A stretch of DNA of 64,000 bases. Source: Alisma plantago-aquatica (lineage: Eukaryota > Streptophyta > Magnoliopsida > Alismatales > Alismataceae). This document shows positions 38,990 through 50,412 of this stretch, in pieces. The translations under genes were made by a program, and so were the position numbers. Position 1 is the stretch's first letter, and each line of letters starts with the position of its first letter. The stretch is from contig OY856409.1 in NCBI GenBank assembly GCA_963693085.1, positions 1,537,665,072-1,537,729,071 on the forward strand. The letters are read 5' to 3'. A model generated the notes under the pieces. That model saw only the letters and a program-made list of their open reading frames with translations. It was not told the DNA's origin and did no database searches.

Positions 38990-41900
38990 CTTTGTATCTA
39001 TTTTGGTTGACCGAGGATGCAACACACTCTTTTATCACTCATGAAGTGCTTGACAATTGTATTTTGCCTATTAATCGTAGGAGAGATAGTTTGTTGTTCA
39101 AAACCCCATTAGTCAATTTTGCAAAGTTGTAGGAGGTGTGTCCTTCCTGTGTCCTTTATTTTTCATGGCAAGTGGATCTCATACCACTCGATTTGCATGG
39201 ATTCGATGTAATCCTTAGATTGGACACCATGTAGAAATATAAATTGGTCTTGGATTATAGTTCCAAGTAGGAAATATTTTTGGAGGGTGATAAGACATGG
39301 ATCTTCTAAGGAGATAGGAAGATTCATCCGACATGTATGGTGTTGGTGATGGTGGCAGAGAAGTTATTGTCACATAGTTGTGAGGCGTTATTGGCACATG
39401 TGTTGGATACCAAGGTGGTGGGTCCTTGTATACAGGAGGTCCCACTTATTAGGGAGTTTGAGGACATGTTTCCTGAGGATTTCCCAGAAGTTCCTCCACC
39501 TTGAGAGATTGATTTTGAGATCAATCTAGTTCCACGCATGCAACTGATAGCTCAGACACCATACATGATGGCTCCAATTGAGATGGCAAAGTTGAAGAGA
39601 CAATTGCAAGAGCTACTTGATAAAGGTTTTATTAGGCCAAGTATGTATCAATGGGGATATCCAATGTTGTTCTTGAAGAAGAAGGACAGGTCCATGAGGT
39701 TGTGTATAGACTACAGACAATTAAACAAGGTGATGATAAAGAACAAGTATCCCTTACTAAGGATAAACGACCTATTTGATCATTTGTGTGGCGCGACAAT
39801 GTTCTCAAAGATAGACATGAGGTTAGGACATCACTGTTGAGGATCATGGAGGATGACAAACCTAAGTTATATTTTAGGATAGGGTATGATCTCTATGCAT
39901 TTGTTGTTATGTCGTTTGGGCTAACTAATGCACCAGTAGCGTTAATGGACTTGATGAACATATTGTTCTAGTCATTTATTGATCAGTTTGTGGTGGTCTT
40001 CATAGATGAAATCTTCATATATATTTTTGATAGTCAGTAGCATGAGAAGCATCTCTGTCAGGCATTGACCCTATTGAGGCAACATCAGTTATATGTTATG
40101 TTCAGCAAGTGCAAGTTCCGGCTGAAGGGGGTAGCTTTTCTGGGGCATGCTATCTCTACTGAGGATGTTCGTGTGGATCCCAAGAAGGTTGAGTCTGTGG
40201 CAGAATGGGAGCAATCGAGGATGCCGACTGAAGTACACAACTTTCTCGGTTTGGAAGGCTAATGCAGGAGGTTCATCAAGAACTTCAGTGCCATAGCTCT
40301 ACTACTAACTAAGCTGACAAGGAAGGATGTGTCATTTTTTTGGGATGATAGATGTCAGTGTGCTTCTTTGACATTGAAGGAGAAGTTAACAAGTGCACTA
40401 TTTCTGGTCTTACCTGAGCAAGGAAAAGGCTATATCATCTTCTGTGATGTGCCCAGGAATGGCTTGGGTTGTATGCTGATGCAGGACAAGCAAGTGGTTT
40501 ATTTTGCTTCCTGATAGTTTAAGAAACACAAGGAGAACTACCCAACACACAACCTGGATTTATCTTCCGTGGACTATGCTTTAAAGATCTAGAGGCAGTA
40601 ACTTTATGGAGAGGTGTCAGATCTTCATGGATCACAAGAACCTGAAGTATATCTTTTCGCAGCAGAAGCTAAACATGAGGTAGCAATGATGGATGGAGTT
40701 AATCAAAGACTACAATTGCATAATCGATTGCCATCTAGAGAAGGCTAATGTTGTAGCAGATGCACTAAGTAGGAAGTCTTTGTCTTCACCTATTGATAGA
40801 GCCTAGTTGAGTTCCTTGGTATGCTACAAGCAAGACATGTTGGTCTCCTTGCATCAGATGAACATACAATTGGAGTTGTCATTGCTAGCAGGGATGTTGG
40901 CACAGTTGCAGGTGAAGCCCACTCTGAGACAGTAGATTAGAAAGGCACAACAGGTTGATATCATTATATACAGTTTAGATTAGAGTTTGGCAGTGAGAAG
41001 CGTGATGTATTCCATGAGGCAGAGGACAAGACAGTTTGTTACCATGGTAGAGTCATGGTTCTTGATGTTGATAATCTGAGGAAGATGGTTCTGGAGGAGG
41101 CAAACTCGTCTATGTAAGCTATGCATCTCGGTATCACCGAGATGTATCACAATCTAAAGGACATGTATTTGTGACCTATCTTAAAGAGAGATGTAGTTGA
41201 GTTTGTTGTGAAATGTTTTGTGTGTCAGCAAGTTAAAAGCCGAGCACAAGAAGCCTACAGGGACGTTGCAACCATATTCTATCCCATAGTGGAAACGGGA
41301 TCATGTAAGTATGGATTTTGTGGCTGGCCTACCTATGATAGCCAAAGGTCATGATTCCATCTGGGTGATGGTTGATAGGTTGACCAAGTCAGCACATTTC
41401 CTTCCTATGAAGACAACATATACAACTAGGAAGATTGCTCAGATCTATGTTTATGGGATAGTGCATTTGCACAGTGTCCCATCTACCATTGTGTCTGATA
41501 GAGGTCCCCAGTTCATGAGTCTCTTTTAGGACCAACTACGCACAACTTTGGGTTCACACTTGAGGTTCAACACTACTTTCTACCCTCAAGTGGATGGTCA
41601 ATCTAAGAGGTCCATTCAGACCATAGAAGACCTGGTAAGAGCATGTGTTCTTCAATTTTTGGGCAGTCAGGACATACACCAAAATCATATAGAGTTTGCC
41701 TATAGTAACAATTACCATAATAGAATCGACATGGCACCATACGAGGCATTGTATGGGAGTTGTTATAGGTCTTCGTTGTGTTGGTATGAGATAGGTGAGT
41801 ATCAGCTTCTTAGTTCTGAGCTTGTGCAACAAATGACGAAAAAGATCAAAGAGATTCAACAATAGTTGAAGCCACCTCAAGACAGGTAGAAGTCATATGC

Positions 41901-42355
41901 AGATAATCACGGTAGACCTTTAGAGTTCCTATAGGGAGACAGAGTGTACCTCAAGGTCTCTCCTTGGAAAGGTGTATTGAGGTTTGGGAAGAAGGGTATG
42001 TTGGCTCCCAGGTTTATGGGACCTTACCCTATGGTGGAACGTGTTGGGAAGGTAGCCTACAGGTTGGATTTTCCACTTGATTTACATAGGATCCATCTAG
42101 TTTTCCATGTGTCTATGTTGAGGAAGTTCCTTCCTGATACAGAGTCAGTGTTACATCTAGTGGAGGTGGAGCTTCTTGAGGATATGTCCTATGTGGAAGG
42201 TCTAGTGTTAATCATTAACTGGAGAGTGAAGAAGCTGAAGAAGAAAGACATAGTTCTTGTGAAGGTTTTGTGGAATCACCATGGTTTTGAGGAACCCATG
42301 TGGCATCTCAAGTAAGAGATGAGGAGGAAGTACTCCTCTCTTTTCTCTAAGTGTT
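38990..42355 (+). pseudogene. pol: Element C pol remnant: PR, RT, RNase H, integrase, chromodomain
   Basis: Protease: ILVD and ATHSFITHEVL at about 39002-39055, in two frames. [22 protein letters not shown] at 39538, [11 protein letters not shown] at 39703, and the catalytic box FIDEIFIY at 39999-40022, where the second Asp reads Glu. RNase H is degraded (40430-40790), ending EKANVVADALSRKS. Integrase core: 41311-41880 (MDFVAGLPM, FYPQVDGQSKRSIQTIEDLV). A GPY/F module follows (MGPYPMVERVGKVAYRLDFP about 42015), then a chromodomain-like tail (VLIINWRVKKL..VKVLWNHHGFEEPMWHLK, to 42315). At least fifteen stops or frameshifts. The purine tract before the 3' LTR is at about 42340-42389. Confidence 0.85.
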
Positions 42356-42389
42356 TCGGGGACAAAATCCTTATTAGGGGTTTATGGCT

Positions 42390-45127
42390 TGTAAGACCCC
42401 TGACCATAGTTTTGGGGTAACCCTATTTGATTTGACTTAATCATGTGCTTAGAACCTTTCTATAATTTTTTGAGATGTAATTAGGGATTTTGGAGAGCTT
42501 AAGTTTCAAGTTTGGGCTTGTTTGGACGTTGTTTGTGGTTTATGTGCTAGTTTTGGTGCAAATTGCAATTTACCCAAAGTAGGCGGTTGTTGTGCAATTT
42601 ATCACCTCTAAAGTGTTCCTTCTCTTTCTTGACATCATATAGAGGATATAGAAAGAATTTCCCTCCTTGTTGATCCTTGGTAGAGAGTTGGCACCATTAG
42701 TGGTGATTAGGGTTTCTAGGTGATGAGTGTCTCTAGGTGTACCTAGTGGGTTGTCTCGATCGAGGTCGTGACCTAGGGTGAACTTTGGTGGGTGTCATGG
42801 CCGAGATACCCCCTCTAGGTTTTTAGGTTACTAACAAAGTGGTATTGGGTGGTCATGGGTCGAAATGGTTGCCTTCTTATAGGATGTCTTGACCTAGGGT
42901 ATGCGGAGATCCCTTGTCTTGATCAAGGGGTGATGGATGATGCTTCTCACGACCATGGAAGGTGATCCATGGAGGGTCACAACCACGATGATGTTGGGTG
43001 ACCAAGGTGGTAGAGACCCAACCTAGAGTGTATCACCATGTCTTGCATGTTAGGGTAGAGTGGTTGCATGTTGGCCTCCTGAGTGAACAAGTGTCCCTTT
43101 AGTGCCTTGAAGTGTTGACACCTCATATCTTACTTTCTCTCTCATCCCCTTATCTATATAACCCCTTATCTCTCCGTTCTTGTAACCCTTTCAGTCCTCC
43201 ATCTTCTTCCTTCTCATTTTCTTATTCTTGAAGCTTGGTGGATCAAGGAGATCTGTCCGGAGCTTTGGGTGACCAACCTCTTCTTGCATGTGGTGCTTGT
43301 GGTGACCATAACTCATTTTCAACCTTGGTAAGTGTTTATCTTTTATGACGATGTTCCTTTTGATCTCCTACCTCCATCTCCCTCTCTTTTCTTGGACCTA
43401 CACCATGGTTTCTCCATGGTGGTTGTTTTAGATGAAAACTCCTGATCACAAGGGTCATGAACCATATTTTGACAAGGTAGACCCAAGTGTGAGGAAGTTT
43501 TCTCATCTCTTTCTCTCTTTGCCTTTTTGGTTTGGCCTAGAGATTTTTTTCTCTCTTTTCTTGGAATCTTTGACCTTGGTACCTTCTTATTCTTGAGGTG
43601 ATCTTGAGGTCCAGAGTGGATCTTTTGGTGAAGCTTCTTCAACCCTTGGATCTTGTCCTTGGAGCTTGGAATCGATGGTGGTGATCTTCTTAAGGCGGGT
43701 TATATAACACTTAACCTACTCTATTATTGTACTCCTTTGTGTATGTTTTCTACTAACTTCTCTCTATAAAATGCTCACTTATCATTCTAGTAGATCATGT
43801 TAAATCTCTAGGACTTGTTTGGTGGAGATATCTTGCTTGGTTTGGTAGAATTATGAAACCATAACCTACATGCACCCATTTTTGTTGTAGATATGCTATG
43901 TAGGTTATTTCATATATTTTAACCTTGGTCTTTCTCTCTTTCATGGTGATCATGTACCTAGGTATTTAAGGGTGGTTAGGTTTTGTTTTGGATATCCTGA
44001 TCATGGTTCCTTCTCTCTTGGATGAGATCCTTCCATGGTGGTTTCATGGTGCATAACTAAGGTTTTTGGTGATCTTTTTGCAAGACCTTTCTCCTTCATG
44101 TTGATAATGGTTTTCCTTGGTCTTGTGTTATATATTACGACCAAGACATAACTTCTAGTGATGGTTGAGACATCTACCCCATGTTGGTTGTGACCATGGT
44201 TAGTCGTGGTCGAGATGCTTCCCTTTTTATGGGTCAGACCTTGTGTTGTTTGAGGTCGTGACACTTGGTGTTTATGATTAAGTTAACCCCTATTTTGGAT
44301 GGGTTGTTGCCCAAGCTTTTGGGCTATAGTCTTTCCCTTGTATTGGTCACAACATGTCCTTCAAAGAGGTTGTGACATGTAGTTTTTGGCCGTGACATGA
44401 TTCCATTTCCTGAGGTCAAGATAGCCATGCCTCTTCTTGAGGTTGAGATACCTATGATCCAAGAGGTCATGACATGTCTTATCATTTTGGGGAATGGAAC
44501 CCTAAACCTAGGTGTCCTGGTCATGACACTCAAGGTATCTTGGTCCTAACATGATCTAGGTAAGTGTAGTCACGACCTATTTATATGGAGTCATTGATAC
44601 ATGATGACGATAGATGGTTGAGAGGTATGCTTGGACACATGATGATATCCTTGTATGAGTAATACATAAGACATGTAACATGTTCTTTGTATAACATCTA
44701 AGCTACCATAATCATATTCTTTAACCCTAAGGATGCTCCAAGCTGATGGGAGATGGTGAACATAAGGTTGGTGATTGAACCTAGTTTTTAAAACCCTAAT
44801 CGCTAAGAAGGAGCCCTAACCCTAATAATATGTAATCTAACATGCTTGTCTCTCTTTAATGCCTATAATTTTACGACGTTATCTCTCTCGTTTATGAACA
44901 TCTAACCTTGCAGGTGTTATGGGCTTGATAGTAATAGCCAGTGTATGCTATCATGACTATGGCATGAAACATGTTGAATGTGCCTTCAAACATGTGACGC
45001 TGGGATGATGTGGACGGGTCCTATGACTTGGAAGTGGTTTGTTGCCTGTTATGAGAGGACATTTTCCCAATGATGAATTGAGGGATTGATATCCCATGGT
45101 ATGTGACCTCAGTATTGATGATGGGGT
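42390..45127 (+). repeat. Element C 3' LTR, truncated
   Basis: TGTAAGACCCC start, colinear with 33371-36135 at roughly 85% by eye. It ends abruptly at GATGATGGGGT against the LTR of element D. Its many small ORFs are not conserved. Confidence 0.8.
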
Positions 45128-46582
45128 TGTTTGATCTAGGGCTCTAAAGCGGGGTGAATAGAGATTTAAAATACTCACAAGAATAGTTAGACCTTCAAAT
45201 TATATCAATTGAAATCAAAATCTTAAGAAAAATTTGAAGTCCTATCTAAGCAAGCATAGAAAGGATGAGAGAGATAGAAACATACACATGGACAAGGTGG
45301 TTAGAGTGGTTCCAGTCTCAAACTAGGAAACCACTGATCCACTACCTAGAGAGGTCAACCTCTAGGACTTTGTAACCCATGTGTACTTACATTCCATCAT
45401 TAGAGATTCAAGGATACCACCATACATCCAAGGGCTCATCTACTCCAGACAAGAGTCTTTCAACTACACAAGGACTTACCTACTTGATCAAGATGTCTTC
45501 ATCCTTCAACAAGGACTTACCAACACTTGCATCAAGTCTTTGGCCTTGAAGGAATTACCCACTCTTTTTGAATCTTTGCCTTTTCCTTATCCTTAACCAG
45601 GAGAATATCTTCACACCTTCTCCAACATTGAAGAAGAAGAAGAACTTCACCTTCACTCGTAGAAGCTCACTTCAACTTTGGTCTTTGAGAAAGGGGATAG
45701 GGAAGATGGAAGGAATGAGAGATTTACAAGATAACATGGAGCTAGCTCTCTTACAACATGCCTAACTCACTCATAGTCATGAAATGCTTTGTAAATGAGA
45801 GAGAGAAAGGGGCTCAAAGGGTGGTAACATACTAAACTATAACAAGGACCAAGGATAGCATGAATGAGCAAACTTGGAATAACTCCAAAGGGGTCCTATT
45901 TATAGATGAGGGTGTTCCTCTGAGTGTGGGATAACTTAAGAATAAAAAATAGTCATTTTACAACTTGCAATGGATCTATTTTTGTTTCTAACAACTCTTC
46001 AATGCTTGGAATCACTTTTTCTACATTTTTTTACAGTACATTTGGTCGAGTTTCAATAAAGGTAACTCGACCGATCCACTAACCAATAAAGATAATTTTC
46101 AAACCATCGTTCGATTTTGTCCTGGGAAACTCGACCGATAAGTCAAAATCAATTTTGGTCAATGATCCGATCGGTTGAGTTCTGTGAGTGTACAACTCAA
46201 CTGATTGACCCATTTCCAAAAACCCACACCGGTGGGTCAAGATCCAAACTCGACCGAGAGAGTTGCTCAGAACAGTTTTTCAAAATGGTTTATGAGTGAC
46301 CAAACGTTGGACTTAAGTGTCCCTCATTTTTTATTATCTTTGTTACAAGTCATATTATCAATACAAGTGACTACAAAAATCTAAGGTGGCTTGTAGTGAT
46401 TTCCCAAATTTTACACTTGCATTGCTTTTGACTTGAACTTGGACGAACTAGGGCTTGTGTAATTTGATCCTTTGCATGTACCTAAAGCCTAAAATCTATT
46501 TTAAAAAAAATATTGTATACACATGAATGGAATGGTTAAGTCATTATTAAAATATGAACAATTTATAGATCTAAAGTCAACA
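45128..46582 (-). repeat. 3' LTR of element D (Sirevirus-like)
   Basis: In plus view it runs from TGTTTGATCTAGGG to AAAGTCAACA. On the minus strand it opens TGTTGACTTTAG after the polypurine tract AAAAAGGGGGAGAA and closes with a CTATTCACC-type end, like the Gag-only element. Length 1455 bp, close to that element's 1442. It carries hairpins GGTCGAGTT/AACTCGACC (46044-46052/46064-46072) and CGGTTGAGTT/AACTCAACTG (46172-46181/46194-46203). Confidence 0.7.
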
Positions 46583-47492
46583 TTCTCCCCCTTTTTAACA
46601 ATGACAAACCATTCCTCAATCATATTAAAAAGGATATGTAAAGTTATACCTTATCCTTGTGAATTGTAGGGGGATTCATGATTTTAACAATGTGAATTTC
46701 TCCCCCTCAATCTGTGCTCACTCTTACTTGTATAGTTAGTCTTTCTACACAAAGAAAAATAGCATTTATACAATATGATCCTTTAGCAAGTCACGTATAA
46801 AGCATACATTGAACAAGAAAAGGATCACATAGACAATAAAACCAATATGTTTGAGCTTCTAGACATTAAACATATCTTTCCCCATTTTGGCATTATCAAA
46901 AAGGGAGGGGGTAGAAGAGCACAAAAACATGTCTTCTCCGAGCACAATTAAAACATATATTCACAAGATAAAATATGGAACCTCAAACCACACAATAGAC
47001 AAAGATAAGAGAGAGATAAGAAAACTATATCATAATCAAAATATGGGTAACATACCACCAACACATGAGATATAGTAAACCATAGAGTAAGTGTACATAT
47101 GATGAATATTACAACACTAAAAGCATGTCCTCAAAACAAATACAAGCCAAAATGAGTAAAACAACATGAGGATAGAAATAGTACATCTCAGACAATGTGG
47201 CCATATGTATTTAGTACAAAATAGTCTAGAAAGATATATACGATAAGCATCTACAGACTGAAAACTAAAACATCTAAACATTTAGTCTATCTATGTCATC
47301 AACATCATCATCATCCTCATTAGAAGTTTCAGGCTCGTAGTCATAATCTCCATCTAAAGGCACAATAGAGATAGTAGCTTCACCTTCATCACCAGATATG
47401 CAAGCAAATCTATCATCAGATCCATCTAAAACATCCTCTCCATCATCCTCAGATGCCTCCTTAAAAAAAGCAACAACAACTTCCTCACCAGC
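46583..47492 (-). other. Noncoding 3' interior of element D with polypurine tracts
   Basis: Plus-view CTCCCCC tracts at about 46585 and 46698 and TTTCCCCATTTTGGC at about 46877 are minus-strand purine tracts, the serial arrangement seen in Sireviruses. The rest is AT-rich without a gene. Confidence 0.55.
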
Positions 47493-48340
47493 CTAGTCTG
47501 GCATCTCCTCATTAGTAGAAAGACTAAAACCATGACCAAGGCCACATGGCATTCTACTCAGCCCATGACATACCAAGGTTATGCAACTCTTGGTCTTGAG
47601 GAAAAGTAGGAGCAGATGTGCCAAGTCCTGCAAGCAAATATGACTAGTAGGGAGACGTAGAACTCCAGGTGTAGATCCACCAACATCAGAGGGTGTAGCA
47701 ACAGAAGAAGGAAGTGGAGGGGCTAGGTAAAAGTGATTATATTCATAGGATGCATAATAACAACTCGGGTAGGGTAGGTAGGCAGGATAAGGATGGGCAT
47801 AGGATAGGTTCATGGTAGATATGATAGCACTGAGTTCCTAATGCATATGCACCTGTACCTAAAGGTTATATGAATGTCGATGCATCATGTAACCCATGAG
47901 GGTTTCATTTGATACATGGAATGAGGCATGGGCAGGTCGAAATGGATGAGGAGGTGGAGGTGCCTGGGTGGAGGTGGAGGCTCCAGGTGTGGTAGAAGAA
48001 GAGGTAGGTACGTTCTTTTGAATTGTGGTCTCACTGATACATACTCGTTTTCTAGTAGGTTTGTAATGAAGATCATGAAAAAGAGACTTGCCAGTGGTAG
48101 ATTGAAAATGATCACAAATCAAGGATGGGTAGGGTGGGTGGGTTCCATGGGTGTTCTTACCAAAGTCGAAGCAGGTCATGTGATGAACAACATATCTAGT
48201 CCACTTGACTGCAATGTTCTTTAGAAGTCCAAACATAATCGCTGAAGTATTCTCTACAATCTCAATTTGATTTTTCTTTAGATGATTATTACAGTTGATG
48301 TCCAGAGCAAGAATGCAGTTCTTCAGGTCTAAGGCAGAGG
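47493..48340 (-). pseudogene. Element D env-like ORF, 3' part
   Basis: Continuation of the ORF starting at 58702, separated from it by the CACTA insertion at 48343/48344. It reads ALDLKNCILALDINCNNHLK and then KWTRYVVHHMTCFDFG, with a helical region typical of plant retroelement env-like or extra ORFs. A Thr/Ser/Pro-rich stretch follows (SSSTTPGASTSTQAPPPP), then after stops near 47859 a Tyr/Pro-rich tail to 47493. It lies between copia RNase H and the 3' LTR, the position of the Sirevirus env-like gene. No membrane segment is obvious in this part. Confidence 0.5.
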
Positions 48341-48343
48341 AGG

Positions 48344-48765
48344 CACTACTACAGAAATGGCTTATAAAGTCACTTTTCAAGGTGTCGGTTGTATACATAA
48401 ACTGACACCTAAACTCTACAATGTCGGTTGATAACATAAACCGACATCCAATCTATGAAGGGTGACCAGACACGGGTACCGCTTTTATTAAGTTTCAGTT
48501 ACTTAATAAAAAACCGACACCTAAAATTAACCGCCAAAACCAAAATTTCCAACGAAAAAATTACCTCCAAAATTTGACATATGGCGTCGGTTAATAAATA
48601 AATAACCGTTGACTAAAGGTTATTCGCGAGACAGAAATTGGCATCGGTTGTCTTTTAGTTAAAAACCGACGACTATAATCTAGTATTGGTGTCGGTTTTT
48701 TATAAGAACCGACACTGTTGTTTTAGGTGTCGGTTTGTTTTGAATAACCGACACTTATGGTCAAC
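48344..48765. repeat. CACTA left end: TIR and subterminal repeats
   Basis: After the TIR, GTCGGTT or its complement AACCGAC (or a one-base variant) recurs about ten times, often as inverted pairs around a short AT spacer, for example AGGTGTCGGTTT / AACCGACACTT near 48724-48756. Confidence 0.85.
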
Positions 48766-48769
48766 TTAA

Positions 48770-49200
48770 TAGCACCAGCGCGAGCGACTCTTCCCCTTTC
48801 TCTGTTTCATTCCCGATTTCAGTTAGGTCCGACGATTTCTTGCTCGCACCTGCCGGTCATTGCTCCGTGCTCGCACCCGCCGCTACTCCGTGCTCCGCCG
48901 CCTCTACTCCGTGCTCTGTCGGCACGCCGCTCCCTGCCCTCCTGCTCACCGACGGCCCTCTGTGCTCTCTGTGCTCACCGACGCTTTCCCTCTCTTCTCA
49001 TCGGCCCTTTGTGCTCACCGGCGGCCGTGCTCGTCGGAAGGCCCTCTCACTCTCCCTCTCTGGTCTCTGGTCGTCGGTGCTCTGTACTCGTCGGCCCTCC
49101 GTGCTCCAGGCCAGGTACTTCCTTCTTCCTCCTTACTTCCTCCGCCTAGGCGGCTTCTTGGGCGGTGCCAATGCACGCCCAGGCTGCTGTTGGGCATTTT
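48770..49200 (+). promoter_or_regulatory. GC-rich, CpG-rich leader of the CACTA transcript
   Basis: This ~400-bp block is strongly GC- and pyrimidine-rich (repeated CTCCGTGCTC, GCTCACCGACG) in DNA that is otherwise AT-rich. All three plus frames stay open for more than 110 codons, which is a composition effect, so I do not call a gene. It ends at a good splice donor, CAG|GTACTT (about 49112), and the transposase ATG follows a TTTGATCATAG acceptor at 50412. It therefore looks like a noncoding first exon. En/Spm has a comparable GC-rich first exon that is a target of methylation control. Confidence 0.55.
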
Positions 49201-50055
49201 TTAATTTTTTTTAAAGTTATTTACTTATTGGTAACTTGATAAATAACTCATATACACTGATCTATGGCAATGCCTTAGTTGATCACTCTTTATATTAGAG
49301 TTGCAAGCCTGTAACATTAAGTAATTTTTGAAAGTAAAATATATATTGACTGTAATATATTGAACTTATATACAATACATGTTCTATGATAAGCCTTAGT
49401 TAATTTAATATGCATACTTTGTATGTAAGACATAGTAATCGGGTATTGCTGTATATCCAAGTAAATTACATGTAACTAATCATGACATAGATTTTAGAAT
49501 GCATACTTTGGTTAAATGTACTGCTATAATTTTTGACCAAGTGATGATATGTAAATGTAGCAATAAGTTAGTAAGGAATGATAAGTCTGCTGTAATGTGA
49601 TGCAAAATAGTTATTGTACCATGCATATCTTAATACCTTTTTGTTTTATAGTTGTATAGGGTGTTTTATGTGTGACAAGTCTATTGTTTAATAGTTTAGC
49701 TATAATCATTGTTTTATAGTTGTGTTATAAAGTATTTGGGTGTTTAGTATGGTTATTTAGGGTGTTCAGATATGTATAAAGGTTCCAAAAAGTATAGTAT
49801 ATATATGCATACATGTGCATTTTTTTTATAAAATTGTATAGAAAATCAAAACCCGTTCTTGGTGAGAATCCTAATCACCCTTCTTGCTTAATGATGAACT
49901 GTAATGCACACATGTGACATGCTTGGAATGTAAATGATGAACTTTTCCCTAAATTTCCAATCATGCTTTTAAAGACATAAATAATCACCCTAACTTGAAG
50001 AACTAGGATTTTAGGTATAAGAATGACAACACATTATTTGTTGGCCTAGAAACCC

Positions 50056-50090
50056 ATCCAAGATTTACTCATTAGGAGTAAATCTTGGAT
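50056..50090. repeat. Perfect 15-bp hairpin in CACTA leader
   Basis: ATCCAAGATTTACTC (50056-50070) and its exact complement (50076-50090) around a 5-nt loop ATTAG. Confidence 0.85.
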
Positions 50091-50114
50091 AGTCCCCGGT
50101 TTGGGACTGTTCTA

Positions 50115-50298
50115 GAACACCTAATCTCACTTAGGATGTAAGTGCATAATGTGTATTGGGTTTTCAAAAAAATTTCGGCAGCATTTCCCCGTTTGTTCTC
50201 TAAGTACATATGTACTTAGAGAACATCGGGGAAATGCTGCCGAAATTTTCTTGAAAATCCAATACACATTATACACTTACTAGTGAGATTAGGTGTTC
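50115..50298. repeat. Near-loopless fold-back of about 184 bp
   Basis: Arms 50115-50209 and 50210-50298 are inverted copies with a few mismatches and one small gap. The centre is GTACATATGTAC, and the arms include TTTCGGCAGCATTTCCCCG. It lies within the inferred first intron of the transposase gene. The transcript would form a long double-stranded hairpin. Confidence 0.85.
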
Positions 50299-50412
50299 AA
50301 GAATAGATAGGTGGTACACATTTATTATATATAATAATGACATCACATGTATTTGTTAACCCTAGACCTTAATCTTGTCCTAATATATACTTGTTTTCTC
50401 TTTGATCATAGA

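Larger units (their letters stand above)
33371..45127 (+). mobile_element. Element C: chromodomain Ty3/gypsy element, 4.2-kb LTRs
   Basis: The 5' LTR 33371-37575 and truncated 3' LTR 42390-45127 share TGTAAGACCCCT starts and stay colinear until about 36135/45127. A Met-tRNA PBS follows the first LTR. The interior (4.8 kb) carries gag, protease, RT, RNase H, integrase and chromodomain in that order, all with stops. That order, plus a chromodomain after integrase, is diagnostic for chromoviruses; Tekay/Del clade by style. The 3' LTR is cut where element D begins, and its remaining ~1.44 kb is not found beyond D. Confidence 0.85.

Noticed and set aside
47928..48224. 98-codon plus-strand ORF rich in Gly and Arg
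   Set aside because: Antisense of the Ser/Thr/Pro-rich part of the element D ORF.
48757..49214. Three overlapping plus-strand frames of 114-130 codons
   Set aside because: They arise from one GC- and pyrimidine-rich block with few A-containing stop codons; no frame shows domain structure. Treated as a noncoding leader exon.
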